Assembly (NCBI RefSeq): GCF_003019675.1
Contig: NZ_CP028105.1
Coordinates: 248,001 to 312,000, forward strand
DNA: 64,000 nt
DNA from: Fusobacterium ulcerans
Lineage (GTDB): Bacteria; Fusobacteriota; Fusobacteriia; Fusobacteriales; Fusobacteriaceae
Direction of reading: 5' to 3'
Below the pieces are notes generated by a model that was not told the origin of the DNA, made no database searches, and saw nothing but the letters and a program-made list of their open reading frames with translations. The position numbers were made by a program, and so were the translations under genes. This document shows positions 55,329 through 64,000 of this stretch, in pieces (the first letter of the stretch is position 1; each line of letters opens with the position of its first letter).

Positions 55329-57590
55329 TTATTCACATTTAGAGAACCCACAGCTTCTGCAAGTATAGCATCCTCCAGTAACATCTATTATCTCTCCACA
55401 TTCAGGACAACGAGTTACATAATCAGCTTCTCTCTCACTGCTTTCTATCTCTTTTCTCTCTTCTTCATCTATTTTTTGTATAGCTTTTTCGTGTGCATCC
55501 AGTCCCATCTCTTTTTCGAAATTCTTAAGAATGTTAAGGATAGCTGATGGACATGTATTTCCTTTACTTATTTCCTGATTTTTACTTCTTGCTACAGCAA
55601 ATGATGTACATCCACTTACTCCTGCTATTGCTTTCTCCAGCATGAATAAATTTCCACCTAATCTAAGTATTCCTGACATATATATTGCCACTGCCTGAAT
55701 ATTTTTCTCACATCCACCTACACCACTTCTTATTACATACAGGTCTTGAATAGCTCTCTCACTTGGTGAGTACCCAATCATTACTTTAAGTTTTCCACAA
55801 CCTATTCTCATAGTAGTTGGATAGTATATTGTATCTGGAGCTATTGGTTTCAGCTCTCCTCTAGGCATAGCTGGTAATTTTAATTCTTCTATTTTTTCTT
55901 CAACTTTAGGTGTTACAGTAAGTATTCCCTCTCTATCACATCCAGCTCTATAGATTGTCATTCCCTTCAGACCATTTTTCCAAGCTTCTAAATATAGTTT
56001 TTCAACTTCTTCAACAGAAACTTTATTTACAAGATTGATTGTTGATGAAATACTTGCATCTATTCTTTTCTGCCATATTCCCTGCATTTTTATTCTGTCA
56101 TATGGATTAAGATTTTGTGCTGTAACAAAGTATTCTGGCAGATCATCTTCATCATCAATTTCATTTTCTTCCATATATTTTTTAGCAATTGGAATAAATA
56201 CCTTATAGAATACATCTTCCCCATGTAAACTTTCTGTTTTTCTTATATAAGAGAATGCAAAGTTAGGTTCTATTCCTGTACTTGTCTCCAGCATTGTTCC
56301 TATTGAACCAGTAGGGGCTATAGTTAAAAGCTGTGAATTTCTAAGTCCATATTCTTCTATTAATTGAAGTGTCTCTATGCTTGCATTTTCCAATAGAAAT
56401 TCTGATTTCAATACTTTATCTGCTTTATATTTAGGATATGCTCCAGACTCTTTAGCCAAAAGAGCACTTGCCTTTAATGCATTATCAATTATAACTTTTG
56501 CTATGTTATCACAAAATTCTAAAGATTCTGGTGATCCATATTTCATTCCAAGTTTTATTAAAAGGTCTCCTACTCCTAAGATTCCCAGTCCAATCTGTCT
56601 CCAGTCTCTTACTGATTCTCTCTGCTCCTCTAATGGATGCAGAGGAAGTCCTTCATCAAGTACATCATTAAGAGCTTTTACTGATTTTTGTACAGCATTT
56701 GCCAATCTATCAAAATCAAATTCTTTTCCCTCTACAAATGTCGGAAGAATAAGAGAACCTAAAAGACAGCTTCCTCCTGCTGGTAATGGCTCTTCTGCAC
56801 ATGGATTTGTTCCAGCATATTCAAACTCTTCATCTTCACTTAATAGATTCCATTTTGATATTCTATCCCAGAAAAGTACTCCTGGTTCAGCAAATTTCCA
56901 GTTTTGTCTTGCAAGTTCTTTAAAAAGTTTTCTTGCATCTATTTCTTTACTGATTACTTCACCAGTATCTTCTACTAAAAATTCAGTTACAAATTGCAGT
57001 CCTTCAACCACTGCTTTCATAAAATTAGCATCTACTCTTACAGAGATATTTGCTTTTTGTATTTTATTAAGGTCAGATTTGATAGATATAAATTCTGAAA
57101 CATCTGGATGATTTACATCAATAGATATCATTAATGCTCCTCTTCTCCCTTTCTGTCCTATTATATCTGTAGTCAGGTTATACAGCTCCATAAAAGATAT
57201 TGATCCTGTTGTATATTTTGCTGAGTTATTTACCTCCGATCCTTTTGGCCTCAATTTAGAAATGTCTACTCCGCATCCCCCGCCATAAGAATAAGTTCTT
57301 GCCAGTTTTTTAGCAGTATCAAATATAGATTCCAGATTATCTTCTGGAGGTGCTATAACATAACAATTTGAATAAGTTATTTTCCTTCCTAATTTATATA
57401 ATCCTCTATTTGAAAGAATTCTTCCTGCAAAGATAAATTCTTTGTTAGCTATCATTTCTTTTAGTTCCTGATCTCCGCCAGAAACTCTCTCTAACCATTC
57501 ATTGAATGTTTCTCCATCATATTTATATTTTTTTTCCCAAATATCCATTCCTAATTTGTTATCTTTTCCTAACCAGCTAGCTATATCCAT
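55329..57590 (-). CDS. nrdJ: Adenosylcobalamin-dependent ribonucleotide reductase, class II
   Basis: A 753-residue enzyme. The catalytic barrel contains NPCAEEPLPAGGSCLLGS (Cys264) and TGIEPNFAFSY. A TSCPD-type domain follows (IRSGVGGCEKNIQAVAIYMSG), and the C-terminus has zinc-ribbon cysteines (CPECGEIIDVTGGCYTCRSCG). It makes deoxyribonucleotides using B12, independently of oxygen. It is monocistronic with GGGAGG before the start. No NrdR box was identified with confidence. Confidence 0.95.
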   Translation of the reverse strand: MDIASWLGKDNKLGMDIWEKKYKYDGETFNEWLERVSGGDQELKEMIANKEFIFAGRILSNRGLYKLGRKITYSNCYVIAPPEDNLESIFDTAKKLARTYSYGGGCGVDISKLRPKGSEVNNSAKYTTGSISFMELYNLTTDIIGQKGRRGALMISIDVNHPDVSEFISIKSDLNKIQKANISVRVDANFMKAVVEGLQFVTEFLVEDTGEVISKEIDARKLFKELARQNWKFAEPGVLFWDRISKWNLLSEDEEFEYAGTNPCAEEPLPAGGSCLLGSLILPTFVEGKEFDFDRLANAVQKSVKALNDVLDEGLPLHPLEEQRESVRDWRQIGLGILGVGDLLIKLGMKYGSPESLEFCDNIAKVIIDNALKASALLAKESGAYPKYKADKVLKSEFLLENASIETLQLIEEYGLRNSQLLTIAPTGSIGTMLETSTGIEPNFAFSYIRKTESLHGEDVFYKVFIPIAKKYMEENEIDDEDDLPEYFVTAQNLNPYDRIKMQGIWQKRIDASISSTINLVNKVSVEEVEKLYLEAWKNGLKGMTIYRAGCDREGILTVTPKVEEKIEELKLPAMPRGELKPIAPDTIYYPTTMRIGCGKLKVMIGYSPSERAIQDLYVIRSGVGGCEKNIQAVAIYMSGILRLGGNLFMLEKAIAGVSGCTSFAVARSKNQEISKGNTCPSAILNILKNFEKEMGLDAHEKAIQKIDEEERKEIESSEREADYVTRCPECGEIIDVTGGCYTCRSCGFSKCE

Positions 57591-57841
57591 GACTACCTCC
57601 CTGTTATGTTGACAAAAACATTATAGCATAATTCTTACAAAATATAGTGTTTAATTTTTCAAATAAAACTATATATAGTATGAATTTGATTTTTTTATAT
57701 TTTCAAATTATCTCAACTATATATACTTTTTCCATGCTTTTTTCCCTTTTTTATTTTTTTTATAATTTATTTTTTCAAATATTTCAGTTATAATATATAC
57801 ATATTTTTAATAATAATTTTTTATTAAGATTCCACTCTTTA

Positions 57842-57871
57842 TTGACTTTGAGTCGATAAAAGGTGTATATT
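57842..57871 (+). promoter_or_regulatory. Promoter of the 2-selenouridine synthase gene
   Basis: TTGACT (57842-57847), 18-bp spacer, TATATT (57866-57871). The -35 overlaps GACT-TTG-AGTC, a short inverted repeat that could be an operator. The rest of 57591-57841 is AT-rich with no gene seen. Confidence 0.6.
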
Positions 57872-57902
57872 ATATATATTATGAATTTTGGGAGGATTTT
57901 TT

Positions 57903-58931
57903 ATGAATACAATTACCTATAGGGAACTTTTAGAAATGGATAACTACGTTTTGGTTGATGTAAGAACTCCAAAAGAATTTGAAAGTGAACCTATCCCCAA
58001 TGCTGTAAATATCCCTGTTTTATTGGATGAAGAAAGAGCTGCTGTTGGAACAGCTTATGTACAGCAATCAAAAGAATTAGCTAAAGAACTGGGGGTAAAT
58101 TTTATTTCTAAAAGACTTCCTGAGATTTTTAAGCAGGTGCAGGAACTTTCCTCTAAAAATAGAAGAATAGTATTTTTCTGTGCAAGAGGTGGAATGAGAA
58201 GCGGAACTATGTGTTCACTTTTTCAGGCGTTAGGATATAAATGTATGAAGCTTGAAGGAGGATACAAAGCTTACAGAGAATTTGTCTATAAGTCAATTCC
58301 TGTTCTCAATGAAAAATTTAAATATGTCATTATCCATGGAAGAACAGGTATAGGAAAAACTAAAATACTTGCTAAACTTCAGGAAATGGGATACCCTGTA
58401 TTAAATCTTGAAAAAATTGCAGATCACAAAGGATCTCATTTTGGAGCTCTTGGAGAGAAAAGAAAACAAAGCCAGAAAAGATTCGAAACAGAACTTTATG
58501 AATTTCTTGTTTCTAATAAAGAAGGATATATTCTTGCAGAAAGTGAAAGTAAAAGAATAGGAAATATCTATATCCCTGATTCTGTTTATGATTCTCTTGT
58601 TTCAGGATATCATTTAATAGCTGAAACTACTCCAGAACACAGAATAGAAATACTTATGGAAGATTATGCTGATGCTCCTGAAGAAGCTTTGAGAGAGTGC
58701 ATCATGAAAATCAGTCGTTATACTTCTAAGAAAAATACAGAAAACTATCTGGAGCTTCTTGAAAACAAAAAGCTTCCAGAATTGGCTGCTGAATTGATAA
58801 AAGAATACTACGACCCTCTTTATCAGAAAAGTATAGACAAGTATCAATTTAATCATAAGATACAATATGCAACTACTGATGAAGGTGTAGAAAAGGTTAT
58901 TGAGTTCCTAAGAGAAAAAGAATTTATATAA
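57903..58931 (+). CDS. mnmH: tRNA 2-selenouridine synthase
   Basis: A 342-residue protein starting at MNTITYRELLEMDNY after GGGAGG. The N-terminal rhodanese domain has active Cys93 in FFCARGGMRSGT, and the C-terminal part has a P-loop GRTGIGKT (146-153). This is SelU/YbbB, which replaces sulfur with selenium in the wobble 2-thiouridine of tRNA-Lys, -Glu and -Gln by way of a geranylated intermediate. It implies a selenophosphate source (selD), not seen here. Confidence 0.94.
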   Translation: MNTITYRELLEMDNYVLVDVRTPKEFESEPIPNAVNIPVLLDEERAAVGTAYVQQSKELAKELGVNFISKRLPEIFKQVQELSSKNRRIVFFCARGGMRSGTMCSLFQALGYKCMKLEGGYKAYREFVYKSIPVLNEKFKYVIIHGRTGIGKTKILAKLQEMGYPVLNLEKIADHKGSHFGALGEKRKQSQKRFETELYEFLVSNKEGYILAESESKRIGNIYIPDSVYDSLVSGYHLIAETTPEHRIEILMEDYADAPEEALRECIMKISRYTSKKNTENYLELLENKKLPELAAELIKEYYDPLYQKSIDKYQFNHKIQYATTDEGVEKVIEFLREKEFI

Positions 58932-58975
58932 AATAAAAAATGAGGATGGCTAGCCATCTTCATTTTTATTTTGGT
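58931..58975. terminator. Bidirectional terminator between convergent genes
   Basis: GATGGC (58945-58950) and GCCATC (58953-58958) form the core of a stem extended by TGA/TCA and flanked by A- and T-runs. It serves mnmH and the M29 peptidase gene. Confidence 0.85.
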
Positions 58976-59016
58976 CTATACATTCCCCTGCCAAGGAACT
59001 CTATTTTATCACTTTA

Positions 59017-60252
59017 TTACTTTTCAGTAAAGGCAAAATTTCCATTTTTCATTATCAAAGTTTCATTTCCAAGATGGTCTATTCCAATTACTTCCAAGTC
59101 AGAAGTTCCAACCATGAAATCTTCATGTACCATTGAAATATTTACCCCTTTTTCTCTAAGCTGACTCTCATCCATTTCACTTCCATTTTCTAAGCAAATA
59201 GGATAAGCCTGCCCCAATGCCAGATGACATGAAGCATTTTCATCAAAAAGAGTATTGTAAAATATAGTATTTGAATTTGAAATTGGCGAATCATATGGAA
59301 CAAGTGCTACCTCTCCAAGATAAGATGATCCCTCATCACTTTTTAAAAGCTGTTTAAGAATTTCTTTTCCCTTTTCAGCAGAAAAATCTACTACTTTTCC
59401 CTCTTTAAATGTAAGTGAGAAATTTTCTATTAAATTACCTCCATAACTAAAAGGCTTGCTGCTGTAAACTATTCCATTAACTTCATCTTTTTTAGGCAGT
59501 GTAAATATTTCCTCAGTAGGCATATTTGCTACAAAATATACACCCTCTTTTGAAGTTTCTCCTCCTGCTGTCCAAATATGCCCCTCTGGAAGACCTATCT
59601 CCAGATTTGTTCCAAGTGAATTTTTATATATCAACTTTTTAAATTTCTTTTTATTAAGATAATTCATATTCTCTTTTAATGAGTTTAAATGTTTTTTCCA
59701 TTCCTCTATTGGATTTTCTTTATCTGCTCTCACTATTGAGAAAATGAGATCCCATAATTTTTCTTTACTTTCTTCTTTAGTCAATTCTGGGAATATTTTT
59801 CCAGCCCAAGCATCAGTTGGTACAGATACTACACACCATTGATTATAGTTATTCAGTATTTTATCATAATATTCCTTCAATGCTCTGCTTCTGGCTCTCT
59901 GATATTTTGCGATTTTGTTTTGCTCTACATCTTTTAATAATTCTGGATCAGAAGCATATACACTTAGAAAAGCAGCTCCTTTTCTCATATATTCCATAAC
60001 AGATTCTACCTGCCATTGTGGATAATTTTCAAATAGCTCCTCTGCTCCGTATAGATACTTATATTTCCCACATATCTCATCATTCCAATGAACTATTACT
60101 TCTTTTGCTCCATTTTTATATGCAGCCTCTACAATTTTTCTTGTAAAGTCAGCTGTTTCTACAGGAGAATTTATAACCAAAATCTGTCCCTGCTGAAGAT
60201 TTATTCCAATCTTTACAGCAAGTTCTACATACTTCTCTATCTTTTTTTCCAT
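59017..60252 (-). CDS. M29-family aminopeptidase (AmpS/PepS)
   Basis: A 411-residue metallopeptidase. The N-terminal domain starts KYVELAVKIGINLQQGQIL, typical of M29. Metal ligands lie in the C-terminal domain, in MPTEEIFTLP and near HEDFMVGTSDLEVIGID. It removes N-terminal residues from peptides in the cytoplasm, fitting an amino-acid fermenter. GGAGG precedes the start, 13 bp after the hydrolase-like gene. Confidence 0.93.
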   Translation of the reverse strand: MEKKIEKYVELAVKIGINLQQGQILVINSPVETADFTRKIVEAAYKNGAKEVIVHWNDEICGKYKYLYGAEELFENYPQWQVESVMEYMRKGAAFLSVYASDPELLKDVEQNKIAKYQRARSRALKEYYDKILNNYNQWCVVSVPTDAWAGKIFPELTKEESKEKLWDLIFSIVRADKENPIEEWKKHLNSLKENMNYLNKKKFKKLIYKNSLGTNLEIGLPEGHIWTAGGETSKEGVYFVANMPTEEIFTLPKKDEVNGIVYSSKPFSYGGNLIENFSLTFKEGKVVDFSAEKGKEILKQLLKSDEGSSYLGEVALVPYDSPISNSNTIFYNTLFDENASCHLALGQAYPICLENGSEMDESQLREKGVNISMVHEDFMVGTSDLEVIGIDHLGNETLIMKNGNFAFTEK

Positions 60253-60265
60253 TTGCTTCCTCCAA

Positions 60266-60907
60266 TTAATCTACTCTAAACTGTCCCTTTGATATAAAAT
60301 TATTTATATATTTTGCTGTTCCCATTTTTTTATGTATTTCATCATGGACAAGAGGAAGAAAAAGAGTATCCTTAGCATAACCCAGCATACATTCTTTAGA
60401 ATTTACCAGACCATCATTATATTCTCCCAGCCATTTACTAAATATTCCATCTGTCTCTGTCCCTATAATCAATCCTATCTCTATCTTTCTATCTATTTCA
60501 TATTCTTTTTTTCTTTTGAAAAGCCTCAATGGTTTAAATATAGTGTCCAACAGTGGAAAAATCCTTTTTAATCTTCTATGAACAACTGAATCTCTCAGAG
60601 GAGCAGCTATCAATACTATTTTATCAACAATGTCTTCTGCTTCTTTATCTCTCAAAGTTTCCTCAATTAATAGCCCTCCAAGCCCATATCCAATGAGAAC
60701 AATTTCCTCTTTCTCACTAAGTCCACCATATTTTAGATCTAAAAGAAAACTTTTAAGCATCTCCACTGAAAATTTTATATCTGGAAAAGTAAGAGGAAAA
60801 TTTAAGTTTTCTACTTTATACCCTAATGAAGTTAAATTTTGTTCCAATGGCTCCATATCTCTATAATCTCTATGAAATCCATGAATCAATACTATTCTGT
60901 AGCTCAT
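60266..60907 (-). CDS. Alpha/beta-hydrolase-fold protein lacking the nucleophile serine
   Basis: A 213-residue protein with the usual opening strand and oxyanion turn (IVLIHGFHRDY). The nucleophile elbow, normally GxSxG, reads GYGLG (73-77), so Gly75 replaces the catalytic Ser. A possible His is in HDEIHKK near the C-terminus. The reading is unambiguous in the DNA (GGA TAT GGG CTT GGA). It may be a binding protein or use another residue. It is co-transcribed with the M29 peptidase. Confidence 0.82.
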   Translation of the reverse strand: MSYRIVLIHGFHRDYRDMEPLEQNLTSLGYKVENLNFPLTFPDIKFSVEMLKSFLLDLKYGGLSEKEEIVLIGYGLGGLLIEETLRDKEAEDIVDKIVLIAAPLRDSVVHRRLKRIFPLLDTIFKPLRLFKRKKEYEIDRKIEIGLIIGTETDGIFSKWLGEYNDGLVNSKECMLGYAKDTLFLPLVHDEIHKKMGTAKYINNFISKGQFRVD

Positions 60908-61067
60908 CTTCTCACTTTCCTTTTTTTAATAATTTTATCAAAATCGTCTTTCTTTTTTATTATAACATTTTTTAGAGGAACTTGAAGAAAAAAAGATAAA
61001 AATTTCTAATCTCTTTTTGGTAAAATTATGCTATGATATATTTAAAACAACTTTGAGGTGATAATTA

Positions 61068-63830
61068 ATGCAAAAATTTAAAAAATACATTTTTACTGTT
61101 CTACTTTTCATATTTTCTATAACTGTCTTTTCCAAGCCTTTGGAAAACAGCTCAAATCTAGTTACTGGAAAACTTCCAAATGGAATAACTTATTACATAT
61201 ACAAAAATAAAAAACCAGAAGAGAAGGCTGAACTTAATCTTGTAGTGAAAGCTGGTTCTCTGTATGAAACAGAGCAGGAGCAAGGGCTGGCTCATTTTCT
61301 TGAGCATATGGCTTTCAATGGTACTACAAAATATGAAAAAAATGATATGATAAAATACCTTCAATCTCTTGGATTAAATTTTGGAGGAGACTTAAATGCC
61401 TATACTTCTTTTGACAGAACTGTATATAAGCTGCAAGTTCCTTCAACTACAACTGAAGATATAGAAAAAGGTGTAGAAGTTCTTAGAGAATGGGCTACAG
61501 AAGTAACTCTGGCTCCTGATCAGGTAGAAAGTGAAAAGAAAGTTATTATAGAAGAGTGGAGATTAAGACAAGGTCTTTCTCAGAGACTTGGAGATATTCA
61601 TAAAAAAGCTATCTTTGGTAATTCAAGATATTTTGACAGATTTCCAATAGGTCTTCCTGAAACTATTAATGGAGCTACTTCTGAAATCTTGAAAGGTTTC
61701 TATGACAGATGGTATCTTCCTGAGAATATGTCTGTAGTTGCAGTTGGAGATTTTGATCCTGTTCAGGTGGAAAATATAATCAAAAAATATTTCAACTACA
61801 CAAGTGATAAAAAAGTTACTGTTCCAGAAGACTATAAGCTTGCTGAACTTAAAAATAATTATATAGTCTTTACTGATCCTGAAATCACATATAATACTTT
61901 CTATATGACAAAACTATTGGATAGAACTATTGTAAACACTGAAGAGGGAATGGAAACAAACATCATAGACCAGCTTCTTTTCAATATACTGAATACAAGG
62001 TTAGCTAATCTTTCTAAACAGGATAATTCTCCAATTATGGAAAGTCTTGTGTATAAATATTCTATCAACAACCACAGTGATATCTTTAGTGCAGTGGCTG
62101 CTGTAAGAGATGGAAGAATAGAAGAGGGAGCTGCTCTTCTCAATGCAGCTTTAAAAACATCTACAATAAAAGGAATAAACCAAACAGAACTTGAACTGGA
62201 AAAGAAAAATATTTATAACAGTTACAAAACTTTAGTTGCAAATAAAGAAAGCATCCAGCATGGAACATATATAAACGCCCTTGTGGAATACATCATGTCT
62301 GGAGACAGCTTCCTAGATGTAGATAAGGAATTTGAAGTATTCTCAAAAGAATTAGACAAAATAAGATTATCTGATCTTAATAGAAGAATGAAAGAAATAT
62401 ATGACAGCAATACTCTTTACTTCCTGACTGCTCCATCTACTGGAAAAGGTGTTCCAGATGAAAAGCAGCTTGAAAAAGTAATGACTGAGAGCAGAGATGC
62501 AAAAGATAATCTATTGGATTTTTCTTCAGCAAATGTAGAGCTTCCTCCTATTAAGGTAACAAATGGAAAAATAACTGAATCTAAAGATGGAGCTTTTACT
62601 CTTTCCAATGGAATTAAAGTATTATCTAAGTCAACAGACTTTGACAAAGATAAAATATATATAAAATTATTTAAAAAAGAGGGAAGCTCAGTTGATACAT
62701 ACCCTGAATATTTGAATTCTATATTCAGCAGCGATCTTGTAATGAGTTCTGGAGCAGCTAATATTTCTCCTAATGATTTAGAAAACTTCATGAAGGGAAA
62801 AAATTTCAGCGTGTCTCCATATATTACTGACTATGAGCAAGGAATTTCTATGACAACAGATAAAGAAAATCTTATCCCAGCTTTAGAATATATGAGCTAT
62901 ACTGTAAAAGAACCTAAAATTGATGATGTAATATTTAAAACAATGATAGAAAATACTAAAGAAACTATCCTAAATAGAAATAACTCTCCAAGAGCTGTAT
63001 ATAATGATGAAATTTCTAAACTATACAGTGGAAACAATCCAAGAAGGCTTCCTCTGTCTCTTGAAGATTTAGAAAAAGTTAATAAAGATGAAGCTTTAAA
63101 TGTATTTAAGAATAAATTTGATGATTTTAATGGTTATCAATTATTAATAGTTGGTTCATTTGATGAAAAAGAACTTCCTGCACTCCTTGAGAAATATTTT
63201 GCTTCATTGCCTAGCAGTGAGAAAACAATTTCTCCTAAGCCGCTTGCTTTGAATATCCCTAAGGATATAGTAAAAAAAGAGGTAGTAAAGGGAATTGATA
63301 AAAAATCAACTGTAACTTTAATATTCCCATATAACAGTACTTATGGAGAAAAGGAAAGAATCCTGTACAGTGGTTTCTCAAGAGTATTAAATATAGCTCT
63401 TATTGAAGATATCAGAGAAAAAATAGGCGGTGTGTACTCTATCTCATCTAAAGTTTCTCTTTCACCTAATAATTTTGGTGAAGACAGAATGATAATAAGT
63501 TTCAGCTGTGACACTAAGAGAGCTGAAGAATTAACAAAAGCAGTCCTGCAAGTTATTTCTGATATGTCCAGCAAAGATATAGATCAGAAGAAAATAGACA
63601 GTATTATAAAAAACTATGAACTTTCATATAAAAATGAATTAAAAGAAAATGTATTCTGGTTAAATTATTTCTATCAAAAATCTACTGTTGATCCTGAATA
63701 CAAAGTTCCTACTCCAGAAGAATATGCAAAAATAATGCAGAAAAAAGATTTAATGGACTTTGCTAAGAAAGCAATAAACTTAAATAACTACATCAATGTA
63801 ACTTTGGTTCCTGAAAAGGAATCTTTATAA
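61068..63830 (+). CDS. M16-family zinc peptidase, exported
   Basis: A 920-residue protein with a signal peptide (about 1-22, FTVLLFIFSITVFS). Inverted zinc motif HFLEH at 76-80, with the distal Glu at about 154-156 in VESEKKVIIEEW. Two M16 halves follow; the C-terminal half has the substrate-binding Arg/Tyr motif in DIREKIGGVYSISS. Size matches periplasmic PqqL-like peptidases. It starts after GAGGTG and is followed 20 bp later by a DUF1904 gene. Confidence 0.93.
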   Translation: MQKFKKYIFTVLLFIFSITVFSKPLENSSNLVTGKLPNGITYYIYKNKKPEEKAELNLVVKAGSLYETEQEQGLAHFLEHMAFNGTTKYEKNDMIKYLQSLGLNFGGDLNAYTSFDRTVYKLQVPSTTTEDIEKGVEVLREWATEVTLAPDQVESEKKVIIEEWRLRQGLSQRLGDIHKKAIFGNSRYFDRFPIGLPETINGATSEILKGFYDRWYLPENMSVVAVGDFDPVQVENIIKKYFNYTSDKKVTVPEDYKLAELKNNYIVFTDPEITYNTFYMTKLLDRTIVNTEEGMETNIIDQLLFNILNTRLANLSKQDNSPIMESLVYKYSINNHSDIFSAVAAVRDGRIEEGAALLNAALKTSTIKGINQTELELEKKNIYNSYKTLVANKESIQHGTYINALVEYIMSGDSFLDVDKEFEVFSKELDKIRLSDLNRRMKEIYDSNTLYFLTAPSTGKGVPDEKQLEKVMTESRDAKDNLLDFSSANVELPPIKVTNGKITESKDGAFTLSNGIKVLSKSTDFDKDKIYIKLFKKEGSSVDTYPEYLNSIFSSDLVMSSGAANISPNDLENFMKGKNFSVSPYITDYEQGISMTTDKENLIPALEYMSYTVKEPKIDDVIFKTMIENTKETILNRNNSPRAVYNDEISKLYSGNNPRRLPLSLEDLEKVNKDEALNVFKNKFDDFNGYQLLIVGSFDEKELPALLEKYFASLPSSEKTISPKPLALNIPKDIVKKEVVKGIDKKSTVTLIFPYNSTYGEKERILYSGFSRVLNIALIEDIREKIGGVYSISSKVSLSPNNFGEDRMIISFSCDTKRAEELTKAVLQVISDMSSKDIDQKKIDSIIKNYELSYKNELKENVFWLNYFYQKSTVDPEYKVPTPEEYAKIMQKKDLMDFAKKAINLNNYINVTLVPEKESL

Positions 63831-63850
63831 TAAAAATTTAGGAGGAAATT

Positions 63851-64000
63851 ATGCCACATTTAAAAGTTAGAGGAATGGATAAAAAAGCTTTAATTGAAAA
63901 CAGCAAGGAGATAATTGATGGTCTTACTGAAATAATCAAGTGTGACAGAACTTGGTTTACTATTGAACATATGGATACTGAATATATCTATGATGGAAAA
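63851..64000 (+). CDS. DUF1904-family protein (5' part only)
   Basis: 50 codons are visible before the window ends, opening MPHLKVRGMDKKALIENSK, with IIKCDRTWFTIEHMD later. This matches the small DUF1904 family, distantly tautomerase-like, of unknown function. AGGAGG lies 6 bases upstream. Confidence 0.8.
   Translation, partial: MPHLKVRGMDKKALIENSKEIIDGLTEIIKCDRTWFTIEHMDTEYIYDGK

Noticed and set aside
56377-57111. A 244-codon plus-strand open frame opposite the RNR gene
   Set aside because: It lies wholly antisense to the well-supported nrdJ and has Ser/Leu-rich shadow composition without a ribosome site.
1-64000. CRISPR array or toxin-antitoxin/defence island
   Set aside because: No regularly spaced repeats and no Cas, nuclease or toxin-like proteins were found in the window.

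Overview
The window reads as chromosome of a low-GC, diderm, anaerobic bacterium, most likely a Fusobacterium of the varium/ulcerans/mortiferum type. Supporting signs are AT-rich codon use, strong AGGAGG ribosome sites, a B12-dependent glutamate mutase (3-methylaspartate route of glutamate fermentation), a B12-dependent class II ribonucleotide reductase, and outer-membrane-type genes: a Lol-like ABC transporter, an alpha-2-macroglobulin lipoprotein with PBP1C, gmhA and an O-antigen-type glycan cluster. The genus is an inference from gene content; no rRNA or marker search was possible.

Layout. (1) 1-1930, minus strand: glmS and the start of glmL, with a clear promoter. (2) 2304-17797, plus strand: a translation and proteostasis superoperon, rimP-nusA-ylxR/L7Ae fusion-infB-rbfA-recJ-tig, then clpP-clpX-lon-engB-valS. 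(3) 17876-20812, plus strand: a small unknown protein, a HAD phosphatase, and a LysR regulator joined to gmhA. (4) 20964-39708, minus strand: an about 19 kb, visibly more AT-rich glycan locus. In transcription order it holds an initiating sugar-phosphate transferase, two GT2 glycosyltransferases, a WbsX-like protein, rmlA, rmlC, a CDP-alcohol phosphotransferase-like protein, an HP-motif transferase candidate, a full legionaminic/sialic-type nonulosonate set (dehydratase, aminotransferase, NeuD, NeuB, NeuC, NeuA), an ABC exporter, two tandem HU-like proteins, and finally an MBOAT/SGNH O-acetylation pair. (5) 39709-40695: a gene-free stretch with a strong plus-strand promoter, hairpins, a possible small RNA and a 14-bp inverted-repeat pair. 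(6) 40645-43256, minus strand: proBA, a degraded gene tail and tRNA-Leu(CAG). (7) 43273-54843, minus strand: hpf; then recQ, A2M lipoprotein, pbpC and an ABC permease/ATPase in tight order. (8) 55329-64000: class II RNR, tRNA 2-selenouridine synthase, an M29 aminopeptidase with an alpha/beta-hydrolase-fold protein lacking its nucleophile, an M16 peptidase and the start of a DUF1904 gene.

How the genes work together. The glycan locus can make an activated CMP-nonulosonic acid from UDP-GlcNAc, build a repeat unit on an undecaprenyl carrier, export it by an ABC half-transporter and O-acetylate it. The strongest candidates for something not yet described are the two HU-like proteins translationally coupled inside this operon, the GTTCGC-type inverted-repeat elements at both edges of the variable part, and a possible small RNA upstream of the operon. 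RNR and glutamate mutase both need adenosylcobalamin. The A2M/PBP1C/Lol-like block forms a periplasmic defence and cell-wall repair unit.
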